Positions 28,739 through 38,076 are shown, counted from the first letter of the stretch. The stretch is 46,186 nt of DNA from an uncultured Clostridia bacterium (GCA_947630605.1 CANRIO010000004.1:1-46186), one strand, 5' to 3'. The notes: generated by a model from the letters alone, not told the origin. Numbers and translations: made by a program.

Positions 28739-28951
28739 ATGGATTTTGGAAAAAATTTCAGAAAAATTCGCAAGGAATGCGGCTATACGCAAAAGGATGT
28801 TGCCGAGAAACTCGAGATCTGCCAATCGAATATCAGCGATTGGGAGAATGACCGTTCACGGCCAGAGTATGAGAATCTCATCAAACTTTCCCTTCTCTAC
28901 AAGGTCTCTCTCTATGAACTTTTGGGGATCGACCCTCCCCCTTTTTATTGA
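28739..28951 (+). CDS. XRE-family HTH regulator, R-M controller (C)-protein-like (70 aa)
   Basis: IRKECGYTQKDVAEKLEICQSNISDWENDRSRPEYENLIKLS; divergent from MTase-nuclease operon. Confidence 0.85.
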   Translation: MDFGKNFRKIRKECGYTQKDVAEKLEICQSNISDWENDRSRPEYENLIKLSLLYKVSLYELLGIDPPPFY

Positions 28952-29021
28952 GACGTCCGCAAGTGCGGAAAAGGCATTTTCGCCTAAACAGATAAAAAAG
29001 ATTTCTCAAAAAATTACAGCA

Positions 29022-29061
29022 AAAACCCCACCCCGCAGGTAAAAGTATGCGGGGTGGGGTT
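29022..29061 (+). terminator. Strong hairpin terminator
   Basis: AAAACCCCACCCCGC-AGGTAAAAGTAT-GCGGGGTGGGGTT. Confidence 0.8.
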
Positions 29062-29132
29062 ATGTATTATCGCCGTTTGATTTTTCTGTTTCCGCTGAAA
29101 AGGGCCTTTCTCTGCTTTGGCCCGTAGCGGAG

Positions 29133-29327
29133 TTATTTCAGGAACCCTTTATCTCTTGCAAGATTTTCGATGCTCCTGTCGTAGGTCGCCTCCGCCTCCT
29201 TTGAAAAGAAGCATCCCGGGACGCCCTCGTTGTGGTCACGGTGGTGCGCCACGCATGCACAGCATTTCCCGTGGCGCGGACAGTCATAGGTGCACGGACA
29301 GGGTCTTGCATTATCGCAGACGTTCAT
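29133..29327 (-). CDS. Cysteine-rich small protein (DUF6485-like)
   Basis: MNVCDNARPCPCTYDCPRHGKCCACVAHHR...PGCFF. Confidence 0.75.
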   Translation of the reverse strand: MNVCDNARPCPCTYDCPRHGKCCACVAHHRDHNEGVPGCFFSKEAEATYDRSIENLARDKGFLK

Positions 29328-29524
29328 AAATTTTTCCTCCAAAGTTTCGACGGCAAGAACGAAGCCTTATCTTTTGAGGCCGCTTGCCGAAGTTTCTTCT
29401 ATCTTATCACAAAATGAGCGATCTATCAATTGTTTTGAAAATTTTCTTCTCTGTGAAGGGGCAACCTCGGACATGGTGTGCCCGTCATGTGTCATAAATC
29501 GCTCCGAGAGCGTGATGAGATCCT

Positions 29525-29803
29525 TCAGAACAGGTCCGAATGCGTTCCGGTTCGGGTGAGATATAAAATCAGCTCATCCTCCCAAGTTTCGTAGATCAAC
29601 AGCCAATCGGGTTTGATATGGCATTCGCGGCATCCCCCGAAATTCCCCGTAAGTTCGTGGTCCCGATATTTTTCGGGAAGAGGCTGTCCGCTCGCGAGAA
29701 TATCGACGACCTCCTCAAGAAGCGCGGTATTATATCCTCGGCGGAGAATGAGTTTATAGTCTCTGCGGAAAGAGTTCGTGAGAATGACGTTATACTTCGC
29801 CAT
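29525..29803 (-). CDS. YafQ/RelE-family mRNA interferase toxin
   Basis: FRRDYKLILRRGYN...LPEKYRDHELTGNFGGCRECHIKPDWLLIYETWEDELILYLTRTGTHSDLF. Confidence 0.92.
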   Translation of the reverse strand: MAKYNVILTNSFRRDYKLILRRGYNTALLEEVVDILASGQPLPEKYRDHELTGNFGGCRECHIKPDWLLIYETWEDELILYLTRTGTHSDLF

Positions 29804-30068
29804 CGCCGTTCAACTCCTCAAACATTTTATGGACGTCGGTATACACCCTTGCGGATTGCTCCCCCGCCCGAATGCGGCGAACCTCCTCCATTGCCGCCAA
29901 CGTCTCCGCATTGGGACGTCTCTTCACTTCAAAGGGCAGACCCTCCCTTGCGATCGCCTGATATAAAAACAAATTGATCGCCGTACTCATGTCGAGGCCA
30001 AGCTCCGCAAAGAGCGCACTTGCTTCGTTTTTGATGTTTTCTTCAACGCGCACATTGATCGTGGTCAT
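29790..30068 (-). CDS. RelB/DinJ-family antitoxin
   Basis: MTTINVRVEENIKNEASALFAELGLDMSTAINLFLYQAI; overlaps the toxin by 14 bp. Confidence 0.92.
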   Translation of the reverse strand: MTTINVRVEENIKNEASALFAELGLDMSTAINLFLYQAIAREGLPFEVKRRPNAETLAAMEEVRRIRAGEQSARVYTDVHKMFEELNGDGEV

Positions 30069-30094
30069 ATGATACCTCCTTGACATATTATGCT

Positions 30095-30135
30095 CAATGT
30101 ATATACATTGTACTCATATTGTGCGCAAAAGTCAA
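30095..30135 (-). promoter_or_regulatory. TA promoter/operator
   Basis: Minus-strand TTGACT-17 bp-TACAAT overlapped by the perfect palindrome CAATGTATATACATTG (30095-30110). Confidence 0.75.
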
Positions 30136-30171
30136 GTGTTCTTTAAGAATAATTTATGGGAAAAATGTTCT

Positions 30172-30208
30172 AAGCAAAAAGGGCAGTCCTGAGACTGCCC
30201 TTTTGCTT
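30172..30208 (-). terminator. Terminator of tRNA-Pro(CGG)
   Basis: AAGCAAAAAGGGCAGTC-CTGA-GACTGCCCTTTTGCTT. Confidence 0.75.
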
Positions 30209-30284
30209 GGTCGAGGAGACGGGATTTGAACCCACGACCTCTTGGTCCCGAACCAAGCGCGCTACCAAACTGCGCTACTCCTCG
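30208..30284 (-). tRNA. tRNA-Pro(CGG)
   Basis: Minus strand CGAGGAGTAGCGCAGTTTGGTAGCGCGCTTGGTTCGGGACCAAG...GGTTCAAATCC...CTCCTCGACCA. Confidence 0.93.
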
Positions 30285-30368
30285 ACGCGACCTTTATTAT
30301 AGCAGATACTCCCCCCTTTTGCAAGCGTTTTCCGCCTCATTTCAAAAAAACTAAAGGCCCGGAGCATC

Positions 30369-32579
30369 TCACTTCTTCATAAAACGCATGAGGCGCAAAG
30401 CGTTTGTGACGACGAAGAGGGAGGAAAGGCTCATGGCGGCCGCGGCGATCATGGGGTTCAATGCGACGCCGAAGACGGCGAATGCGCCCGCGGCGAGGGG
30501 GATGCCGATGCAGTTGTAGAAGAACGCCCAGAAGAGATTCTGCCTGATGATCCGCATCGTCTTTTTTGCGAGGCGGACGGCCTTCGGAAGGGCCCCAAGG
30601 TCCCCTTTGACGAGGACGACGTCTGCGCTCTCGATGGCGACGTCGGTACCGTTCCCCATCGCGACGCCGATGTCCGCCTCCTTCAGGGCGGGAGCGTCGT
30701 TGATGCCGTCGCCCACCATGGCGACATGGGAATTTGCCCGCCGTGCCGTGCGGCTCTCCTTCTTTGCCCGCTCGTTTTGCTCCCGCGCATCGCGCACGAT
30801 GCGCAGTTTATCCTCGGGGAGAAGTTCGGCGCGCACACAGCCCTCCTGCGGGGGGATGCCCGCCTCCGCGGCGATGTGCCTTGCAACGGCCGCATTGTCC
30901 CCCGTGAGCATGACGGGAAGGCAGCCGAGTGCGGTGAGCTCTTCGACGGCCTTTCCGCTCCCCTCCTTCAGGGTGTCGGCGAGGGCGAAGAGCGCGAGGA
31001 CGCGGGTCTCATCCGAAAGGAAGAGGACCGTCTTGCCCTCCTCGGAGAGGGCCGAATAGGTGGGAAGATGTTCTTCGAACTTGATATTTTTCTCCTGCAT
31101 CATGCGGGCGTTTCCAAGGAAGTAATTCTTCCCGTTGACGACGCCCGTGGCACCCATGCCCGCGATGAAGGTGACATTTTCGCCCTCTTCCCCCCTCTCG
31201 CAGTACGCCGCGATACAGCGGGCAAGCGGGTGGGAGAGCTTGCTCTCGAGGGCGTAGGCGATGCCCTTTGCCCCTTCTTCGTACTCCTCGAAAAAGACGA
31301 CTTTGGGTGTGCCCTCGGTGAGGGTCGCCGTCTTGTCGAGGAAGATCTCTTTGACCGTTGCGAGCTTTTGGAGGGCCTCCGCATTCTTGAACAGCACCCC
31401 GAGCCCTGCGCCCCTTCCCGTTGCGGCCATGACGGCGACGGGGGTCGCAAGCCCCAATGCGCACGGGCAGGAGATGACGATGACGCTCACGCTGAAATTG
31501 AATGCCTTTTGGACATCGTGCGTGACGAGCATCCATATCATAAATGTGAGGAGGGCAAGGCCCACGACGACGGGGACGAAGACGGCGGAGATCTTGTCGG
31601 CGAGCTTCTGGATGGGGGCCTTGGAAGTGCCCGCTTCCCGCACCATGCGGATGATGCCCGAGAGCATGGTGTCCTCCCCCACCTTCTCCGCTTCGATGGT
31701 CAGGTACCCGCCCGTGACGATGGACGCGCTGACCGCACCATCCCCCTCGCAAAGCTCCACGGGAAGGCTCTCGCCCGTCACGGCGGAGGTATCGACAAAG
31801 GCGTGGCCGAACACGACTTTCCCGTCCACGGCGATGCTCTCTCCCTGCCGCACAATGACGCGATCTCCCACCTCGACCTCGGACATGGGTATCGCCTTTT
31901 GCGTCCCGTCCCGTTCGACGGTGACCGTGTCGGGGGCGAGGGCACGAAGCTTTTCGAGTTCCTTCCCCGTGCGCTTTTTGCTTTTATCTTCCAGAAATTT
32001 TCCGAGGGTGACGAGGGTGACGATCATCGCCGCAGATTCAAAAAAGACGGTGTGCGTCATGGGGTCGAGCGAGACCGTGACGACGCTGTAGACAAAGGAG
32101 ACCGCAGCCCCGAGCGTGACGAGCGTATCCATGTTGGGGACGAGTTTCACGGCCGCACGCACGCCGCTTACGAAGAAGGCGTAGTTCACACAGAGGATGG
32201 CGAGGGTGAGCGCGAGCTGGAAGCCGTAGTTCCACCATCCATGCGGGACGATGGCGGGGCTTATCATGTGCCCCATCGCAAGATACATCTCGGGGATGAG
32301 GAGGGAAAGGGAGATGATAAAGCGCGTGAGAAGACTAAGGCCCCGTCCCTTCTTCTCGGGGACCTTCCCGAAGTCATAGATGCCGTAGCCGAGACCCTTG
32401 ACCGCTGCACGGATACCTTCGTCCGAGGCGACACTCTCGTCGAACTCCGCCTCCATGCTCTCCCCCATGAGGGAGACCGTGCAGGAGGTGACGCCCGATA
32501 ACTTTTTGACGGTGCGCTCGATGCCCGCGGCACACGCCGCGCACATCATCCCCGTCACCGAGTATTTTCTCTTCGTCAT
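30369..32579 (-). CDS. copA: Copper-translocating P1B-type ATPase
   Basis: N-terminal HMA GMMCAACAAGIE; CPCALGLATP; DKTATLTEGTP; MVGDGINDAPAL. Confidence 0.93.
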   Translation of the reverse strand: MTKRKYSVTGMMCAACAAGIERTVKKLSGVTSCTVSLMGESMEAEFDESVASDEGIRAAVKGLGYGIYDFGKVPEKKGRGLSLLTRFIISLSLLIPEMYLAMGHMISPAIVPHGWWNYGFQLALTLAILCVNYAFFVSGVRAAVKLVPNMDTLVTLGAAVSFVYSVVTVSLDPMTHTVFFESAAMIVTLVTLGKFLEDKSKKRTGKELEKLRALAPDTVTVERDGTQKAIPMSEVEVGDRVIVRQGESIAVDGKVVFGHAFVDTSAVTGESLPVELCEGDGAVSASIVTGGYLTIEAEKVGEDTMLSGIIRMVREAGTSKAPIQKLADKISAVFVPVVVGLALLTFMIWMLVTHDVQKAFNFSVSVIVISCPCALGLATPVAVMAATGRGAGLGVLFKNAEALQKLATVKEIFLDKTATLTEGTPKVVFFEEYEEGAKGIAYALESKLSHPLARCIAAYCERGEEGENVTFIAGMGATGVVNGKNYFLGNARMMQEKNIKFEEHLPTYSALSEEGKTVLFLSDETRVLALFALADTLKEGSGKAVEELTALGCLPVMLTGDNAAVARHIAAEAGIPPQEGCVRAELLPEDKLRIVRDAREQNERAKKESRTARRANSHVAMVGDGINDAPALKEADIGVAMGNGTDVAIESADVVLVKGDLGALPKAVRLAKKTMRIIRQNLFWAFFYNCIGIPLAAGAFAVFGVALNPMIAAAAMSLSSLFVVTNALRLMRFMKK

Positions 32580-32588
32580 ATCAAACAC

Positions 32589-32879
32589 TCATTGGAATTT
32601 GCGGAAGAGGTGTGCGATCTCCTCCACGCAGTCCGTATTTCCGTTTTGGATATTCTCGATGAGGCAGGTGTGGATGTGGCTGTCAAGCATGAGCGCGGCA
32701 AGGCTCTTTACCGCCTTGTCGATGGCCGCGAGTTGAATGAGGATGTCCGCGCAATAGCGGTCCTCCTCCACCATGCGCCCGACGCCGTTCATCTGCCCCG
32801 CAATGCGGTTGATGCGCGCCCTGAGCGTCCTCTTCTCTTCGTCGCTCCGGACCTTCTTCATCTCACAGTGGTTTTCCAT
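32589..32879 (-). CDS. csoR: CsoR-type copper-sensing repressor
   Basis: RARINRIAGQMNGVGRMVEEDRYCADILIQLAAIDKAVKSLAALMLDSHIHTCL. Confidence 0.9.
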   Translation of the reverse strand: MENHCEMKKVRSDEEKRTLRARINRIAGQMNGVGRMVEEDRYCADILIQLAAIDKAVKSLAALMLDSHIHTCLIENIQNGNTDCVEEIAHLFRKFQ

Positions 32880-32893
32880 CTGTAGTACCTCCG

Positions 32894-32936
32894 ATACCCC
32901 TTTGGGGCATGATTATTTTATACCCCTTATGGGCAT
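32894..32936 (-). promoter_or_regulatory. Tandem CsoR-like operators
   Basis: ATACCCCTTTGGGGCAT (32894-32910) and ATACCCCTTATGGGCAT (32920-32936), 26 bp apart; the second sits in the spacer of a minus-strand TTGACA/TAAAAT promoter. Confidence 0.75.
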
Positions 32937-32954
32937 TTGTCAAGCGGTTTTAGA

Positions 32955-33445
32955 AAAAAAGTTGAATGAGGACTGCGTATTGGGGGATCCTTCGCTTCGC
33001 TACTTCGGAACGATGCCCCTCGTGTCGCCCTTCGATAGCGATCAGAACGTGCGGGCGGGGCAGGATGACGCGGAGCGCCCCACCCCCCTACCCCCTCCCA
33101 CAAAGGGGGCAAGCCCTCATTCCAAGCCGAAGGCGTATCCCCTCTCGATATAGCAAAGCGCGTTTGTAGGGGTCTCCTCCGCCGCGCCGCCCGATGGGCG
33201 GCGCGGCGTCGAGATGAGGAGAAAGTGCGCGGCGTCGAAATGAGGAGAAAGGTGGATGACGCGGGAATCATCGAACTTCGTATGAGGGGATCCTTCGAAG
33301 ATGGGCTCGCGGTTTTCATTTCGCTTTATCGGCTCAGGATGACGCGGATGGCCTACGGCTACTTCGGAGCGATGCCCCTCGTGCCGCCCTTCGATAGCGA
33401 TCAGAACGTGCGGGCGGGGCAGCATGACGCGGGCAGATGCGCATA
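32955..33445. repeat. Composite dispersed intergenic repeat, block C
   Basis: Two copies of GATGCCCCTCGTG(C/T)CGCCCTTCGATAGCGATCAGAACGTGCGGGCGGGGCAG(C/G)ATGACGCGG plus GGATCCTTCG modules. Confidence 0.8.
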
Positions 33446-33523
33446 TGGGTATTTAGACAATTATCGAAATATATTAAAAAGCAAGAAAAAAGCCCGCAAA
33501 AGCGGGCGATTTCGTGCTGATTT

Positions 33524-34162
33524 TTATTTTCGGTGGAAGTTCTCCTTCCCGACGCCGCAGAGCGGACAGACCCAGTCGTCGGGGAGTTCTTCGAAGGGGA
33601 TCTCGCCGTCGTAGGTGTAGCCGCACACATCGCACACCCAGACTTCCCTCTCCGCCTTGCCGCCGTCCTCTATGAAGGTCGGGGCGTTCACGCTCGTCTT
33701 CCCCTTCAGCACCTCGTGGTAGTAGGCGTAGGTCATGGGCTTATCTTTCTTCAGATTGCCGCAGTCGAGAACTTCGCCCAAAAAGACGGTGTGCGTCGGC
33801 GTCTCCAGCTTTCCTATTACCTTGCAGGAGATGAAGGCGATGGCGTCGTCGATGACGGGGAGCTTCCCGCGGACGGTGTAGCGAACGTTCTGGAATTTAT
33901 CCGTATCCCTCGAAGAGCGGAAGCCGAAGAGGCCGATGAGCTTGGGGTCCGACTTCTCGCCGAGGACGGTGAGGGCGAAGTGGCCCGTCTCCTCGATGCA
34001 CTTGTGCGTATGGTTGACGCGGTTGATGCTCACGGCAACCGTCGCGGGGGAGGAAGTTATCTGCATGGAACTGTTCGCAATGCAGCCGACGGGGCGGCCT
34101 TCGTCCCAGCTCGTGCAGATGTAGACGCCGTAGGAAAGTTTGAAAAGTGCGGTTTGATCCAT
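33524..34162 (-). CDS. Flavin reductase-domain protein fused to C-terminal rubredoxin domain
   Basis: Flavin reductase-like N-terminus ([39 protein letters not shown]) and rubredoxin [35 protein letters not shown]. Confidence 0.9.
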   Translation of the reverse strand: MDQTALFKLSYGVYICTSWDEGRPVGCIANSSMQITSSPATVAVSINRVNHTHKCIEETGHFALTVLGEKSDPKLIGLFGFRSSRDTDKFQNVRYTVRGKLPVIDDAIAFISCKVIGKLETPTHTVFLGEVLDCGNLKKDKPMTYAYYHEVLKGKTSVNAPTFIEDGGKAEREVWVCDVCGYTYDGEIPFEELPDDWVCPLCGVGKENFHRK

Positions 34163-34236
34163 TTTCTTCTCCAAATGATAAGATGGAATGAAAATAGGCG
34201 GACTTCATTTCCGTCCGCCTCTTCCTTTGCAGATGC

Positions 34237-34428
34237 TTACTTCTTCTTTTCCGTCTCCTGCGGGACGACTTCCGTGCCGTCGTAATAGCCGCAGTGGCCG
34301 CAGACCTTGTGCGCGACCTTGAGCTCGTGGCAATGCGGGCACTCGACGAGCGTAGGTGCCGTTGCCTTGTAATTTGCGAAGCGTTTGTTGGTTCTGCTCT
34401 TCGATTGTTTACCCTTGGGGACTGCCAT
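34237..34428 (-). CDS. rpmF: 50S ribosomal protein L32
   Basis: MAVPKGKQSKSRTNKRFANYKATAPTLVECPHCHELKVAHKVCGHCGYYDG. Confidence 0.95.
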   Translation of the reverse strand: MAVPKGKQSKSRTNKRFANYKATAPTLVECPHCHELKVAHKVCGHCGYYDGTEVVPQETEKKK

Positions 34429-34454
34429 ATTACACCTCTTTTTCTTTTTGCATT

Positions 34455-34853
34455 TTATTCTTCGCCGCAGTGCCCGCAGAGCACCCGCGAAGGAAGGGCG
34501 AACAGCACCGCGTCGCGGAGGAGTTCGTCAAACTTTACGATGTGATTCCCATAGCCGTATGTCTCGCCGTCGCCCTCGCCCCGGACAAAGACGCCCGAGA
34601 AGCTATCGGATATGGCACATTCGGCATGCCCGAGGCAACGTGAACAGTCGCCCTCGAGCGTGAAGGAGAGCTCTCCTTCCGCCTCCACCGTGTCGTCTTC
34701 GGCGATCGCATATTTGAGATGCACGCGCACAGGCCCTTTGAAGGAGACGAAGGGGATGTCTAAAAGTTCGCTCTCGGGGAGGTATTCGAAGTCGAACGCC
34801 CCTTTGAGCGACCCCCGCGCCCTGCACTGCGCGACATTGATGGTAGGAATCAT
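34455..34853 (-). CDS. DUF177 (YceD-like) protein
   Basis: Upstream of rpmF; GDCSRCLGHAECAI and VKFDELLRDAVLFALPSRVLCGHCGEE motifs. Confidence 0.85.
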   Translation of the reverse strand: MIPTINVAQCRARGSLKGAFDFEYLPESELLDIPFVSFKGPVRVHLKYAIAEDDTVEAEGELSFTLEGDCSRCLGHAECAISDSFSGVFVRGEGDGETYGYGNHIVKFDELLRDAVLFALPSRVLCGHCGEE

Positions 34854-34930
34854 CGACTTAAAAAAGTATAGGGTATTTCAGGGGGTTTGTCAAGCTGTTT
34901 TCGCGCCCTTTTATAAGATTTTACGAAAAA

Positions 34931-36124
34931 TCAGCAAAGCGCGGCCGTCTCGCGGGCGATGACGAGCTCTTCGTTCGTGGGAATGACGAGGATCTTCACC
35001 TTGGAACCCTTCGCCGAGAGGTCATGGATGGTGCCGTCGTTCTTTTGCGCATTCTTCTCTTCGTCGAGTTTGACGCCGAGATATTCCAGCCCGTCCGTCA
35101 CGCCCTTCCTGACCGCGGGGGTGTTTTCACCGATGCCCGCCGTAAAGACGATGACGTCCAGCCCGCCCATGGCCGCGGAGTACGCTCCGACATACTTTTT
35201 GCAGGAATAGTTGAACATGTCAAGCGCGAGCTTTGCGCGCACATTCCCCTGCGCCTTGGCGGCCTCGAGGTCGCGGAAGTCGGAGGAGACGCCCGAGATG
35301 CCGAAGACGCCGCACTTCTTGTTGAGATAGGCAAGGCCCTCCTGCATCGTCATGCCCTTCTTCTCGCACAGATAGTCGATGGCGGCAACGTCGATATCGC
35401 CGCTGCGCGTGCCCATGGGGACGCCAGCGAGGGGGGTGAAGCCCATCGAGGTATCGATGCAGACGCCGCCCTTCACCGCCGAGATGGAGGAACCGTTCCC
35501 GAGGTGGCAGGTGACGATTTTGAGGTCCTTCAGGTCCTTTTTGAGATACTTTGCCGCCTCGCCCGCAACAAATTTATGGGAGGTGCCGTGTGCGCCGTAG
35601 CGGCGGACCTTGTACTTCTCGTAGTCCTCGTAGTCGATGGCGTAGAGCTTGGCATGGTCTGGCATGGTCTGGTGGAAGGAGGTGTCGAACACGAGCGCCA
35701 TCTTCTTCCCCGGCATGACCGCACGGCAGGCGTTGACGCCCAAAATGGCCGCGGGATTGTGGAGGGGAGCGAGGTCCTTGATCTCCTCCATGAGCTCCAT
35801 TGCCCGCTCGTCCACGAGCGTCGTCTCCTTGAAGGCCTCGCCCGAGGCGACCACACGGTGCCCGACGGCGTCGATCTCGTCCATGGAGGAGATGACCCCC
35901 GCCCTTTCATCCACGAGCATCTTGAGCACAAGGGAGATGGCGTCGGTGTGGGTGGGAAGTTCCTGTTCGACGACGAAGGTCTCGCCGTGGGCCTTGTGGG
36001 TGAGCTTGCCGCCCGGAATGCCGATGCGCTCGCAGCCGCCCTTGGCAATGGCCTCCTCCGTCTCCATATTGATGAGTTGGTATTTGAGCGAGGAACTCCC
36101 CGCATTGATGACAAGAATTTTCAT
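34931..36124 (-). CDS. ackA: Acetate kinase
   Basis: MKILVINAGSSSLKYQLI; HRVVASGE; FDTSFHQTMP; RRYGAHGTSHKFV. Confidence 0.96.
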   Translation of the reverse strand: MKILVINAGSSSLKYQLINMETEEAIAKGGCERIGIPGGKLTHKAHGETFVVEQELPTHTDAISLVLKMLVDERAGVISSMDEIDAVGHRVVASGEAFKETTLVDERAMELMEEIKDLAPLHNPAAILGVNACRAVMPGKKMALVFDTSFHQTMPDHAKLYAIDYEDYEKYKVRRYGAHGTSHKFVAGEAAKYLKKDLKDLKIVTCHLGNGSSISAVKGGVCIDTSMGFTPLAGVPMGTRSGDIDVAAIDYLCEKKGMTMQEGLAYLNKKCGVFGISGVSSDFRDLEAAKAQGNVRAKLALDMFNYSCKKYVGAYSAAMGGLDVIVFTAGIGENTPAVRKGVTDGLEYLGVKLDEEKNAQKNDGTIHDLSAKGSKVKILVIPTNEELVIARETAALC

Positions 36125-36304
36125 GATATAACTACCTTTTTGAAGTTTAATAGACTGCTATTACAAGGGCACCGAATATCCATGATGGCGCAAGCAAAAC
36201 CACGATTTTGCGCCGCGCGCCCCAATTTGCAAGCCCCGCTTGCTTTTTGTTTTTATGAAACTGCTTTCAGAGCCGCATTCTGCGAAGCAAAACTGCCTAT
36301 CTGC

Positions 36305-36339
36305 TCGTGGGATTTGTTTTCACAAAACAAATCCCACGA
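36305..36339. repeat. Perfect intercistronic hairpin between pta and ackA
   Basis: TCGTGGGATTTGTTTT-CAC-AAAACAAATCCCACGA: 16-bp perfect arms, 3-nt loop, no T-tract on the minus strand. Confidence 0.85.
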
Positions 36340-36344
36340 AACAT

Positions 36345-37382
36345 TTATTCTGCCTGAAGCGCTGTGATGGCCACCGCGCAGACGATGTCCGAAGGCTTGC
36401 AGCCGCGGGAGAGGTCGTTGAGGGGCTTTGCAAAGCCCTGGCAGATGGGGCCGATGGCCTGGAAGCCGCCGAGGCGTTCCGCGATCTTATACCCGATGTT
36501 GCCCGACTGCAGATCGGGGAAGATGAGAACGTTTGCGTGACCCGCGACCTCGGACATGGGTGCCTTCAATTTCGCCACCTCGGGGACGATCGCCGCGTCG
36601 AACTGCAGTTCGCCGTCGAGTTTCAACTCGGGTGCCTGCTCCTTTGCGATGCGCGTTGCCTCCTGCACCAAGGTCACGTTGTCGTGCTTCGCACTGCCCA
36701 TCGTGGAGAAGGAGAGCATGGCGATGCGGGGCTCCACGCCCGCAATTTCTTTGGCGCTCTTCGCCGTCGCGATGGCGCACTCCGCGAGCCCTTCGGCGGT
36801 GTAGGTGGGGTTGAGGCCGCAGTCGGCAAAGACGAGGAGATCGTCCTCGCAATATTGGTTGCGGCCCACCATGAGGTTGAAGCTGGAGACCGCCTTCACG
36901 CCGGGAGCGGTCTTGATGATCTGAAGGCCGGGACGGAGGGTATTCGCCGTCGAATGGCATGCGCCCGAGACGAGCCCGTCCACGTCGCCGCTTTTTAGCA
37001 TGAGCGCGCCGAAGAAGGTGCTATCCTTTGCAAGCTCCAAAGCCTGTTCCTCGGTCATGCCCTTCGCCTTGCGCAGTTCATAGAGAAGATGTGCATATTC
37101 CTCAAGTTTGGGGGAAGTTGCGGGCTCGACGATCTCCACCTTGCTGAGGTCGACGTCGGGGTTCCGTGCCGCAATCTCTTCGGCATTGCCGAGAAGCACG
37201 ATGCGGGCGATGCCCTCTTCCACGCAGTCCGCCGCCGCCTCGACGACACGGCTGTCTTCGCCCTCACAGAGGACGATCTTCTTGTTCTTTTCGGCCGCCT
37301 TCTTCTTGATGGCCTGCACGACGGTGCCCGATTCCGAGATCTTCTGCATGGTCTTTTTCAAGGTCTTTACAAAACCTGCCAT
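36345..37382 (-). CDS. pta: Phosphate acetyltransferase
   Basis: VDGLVSGACHSTANTLRPGLQIIKT; DCGLNPTYTAEGLAECAI; SFSTMGSAKHDNV. Confidence 0.94.
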   Translation of the reverse strand: MAGFVKTLKKTMQKISESGTVVQAIKKKAAEKNKKIVLCEGEDSRVVEAAADCVEEGIARIVLLGNAEEIAARNPDVDLSKVEIVEPATSPKLEEYAHLLYELRKAKGMTEEQALELAKDSTFFGALMLKSGDVDGLVSGACHSTANTLRPGLQIIKTAPGVKAVSSFNLMVGRNQYCEDDLLVFADCGLNPTYTAEGLAECAIATAKSAKEIAGVEPRIAMLSFSTMGSAKHDNVTLVQEATRIAKEQAPELKLDGELQFDAAIVPEVAKLKAPMSEVAGHANVLIFPDLQSGNIGYKIAERLGGFQAIGPICQGFAKPLNDLSRGCKPSDIVCAVAITALQAE

Positions 37383-37504
37383 AAAAATTACTCCTGAAAT
37401 TCTTTATTTTTTCTTCCCAATCGTGTATAATGGTTGCGAAAGAAAGATATTTGCCATTATTATACACCTTCGGAAAAAAATTGTAAAGGAATCGCATGGA
37501 AAAG

Positions 37505-37528
37505 ATGAAAATTTGTGCCGTTGTTTGC
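37505..37528 (+). repeat. Left copy of 24-bp direct repeat flanking the type III TA
   Basis: ATGAAAATTTGTGCCGTTGTTTGC, identical to 38479-38502. Confidence 0.97.
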
Positions 37529-37533
37529 ACAAT

Positions 37534-37560
37534 AAAAAGGAGGGTCAAACCCTCTTTTTT
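37534..37560 (-). terminator. Terminator after toxN-like gene
   Basis: AAAAAGGAGGGT-CAA-ACCCTCTTTTTT. Confidence 0.75.
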
Positions 37561-37566
37561 CTCTGC

Positions 37567-38055
37567 TCAACGATACATAGTAGCTTTTTCTTCGAGCAAT
37601 TTGAAATCGCAGGTCACCCTGTCATAGTTCTCATAGAGCTTTCCCGTGAGCTTCAGGTTATATAACTTTTTCGCCTTGAGGATGATATACTTCTCGTGTT
37701 TTCTCAAAAAGATGACTTGCTTTTGCAAAAGGATCTTCTTTTTGGGGTTGGGTTCGTTTGCGATATCGAATGGCTCATAGACCCTTTTGATGACGGGGAT
37801 CATATTATTCAGATTGATCCCGCCCAACTTACATCCATCGATGGGGAAGAAAGTCGTACTCTCTTCCTTGGGTGCATCCTTGAGCTTTTTCCCTTTCCCG
37901 GAAGATGTCAGCGGTGCAAAATATTCTTTGTCCTGAACCTTCAAAAGAACACCTATGTAGGGCCGGACATATGTCCTGTCGATGTTGACGGAAACGCGTC
38001 CGTCGAACTGCCTCAGATAATCGGTGTATTTCTGCTCTATCCTGACGATCAGCAT
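37567..38055 (-). CDS. Type III TA endoribonuclease toxin, ToxN/AbiQ-like family
   Basis: YTDYLRQFDGRVSVNIDRTYVRPYIGVLLKVQDKEYFAPLTSSGKGKKLK...FPIDGCKLGGINLNNMIPV; start MLIVRIEQ preceded by GGAGGAGG; upstream terminator and tandem repeats as expected for type III TA. Confidence 0.87.
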   Translation of the reverse strand: MLIVRIEQKYTDYLRQFDGRVSVNIDRTYVRPYIGVLLKVQDKEYFAPLTSSGKGKKLKDAPKEESTTFFPIDGCKLGGINLNNMIPVIKRVYEPFDIANEPNPKKKILLQKQVIFLRKHEKYIILKAKKLYNLKLTGKLYENYDRVTCDFKLLEEKATMYR

Positions 38056-38076
38056 ACCTCCTCCTCTTCCAAAAGG

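Noticed and set aside
29525-30135. YafQ/DinJ-type TA as a novel system
   Set aside because: Gene order, overlap and operator position match well-known RelE/RelB-type loci.
32894-32936. Tandem CsoR operators as novel
   Set aside because: GC-rich inverted repeat over the csoR-copA promoter is the expected arrangement.
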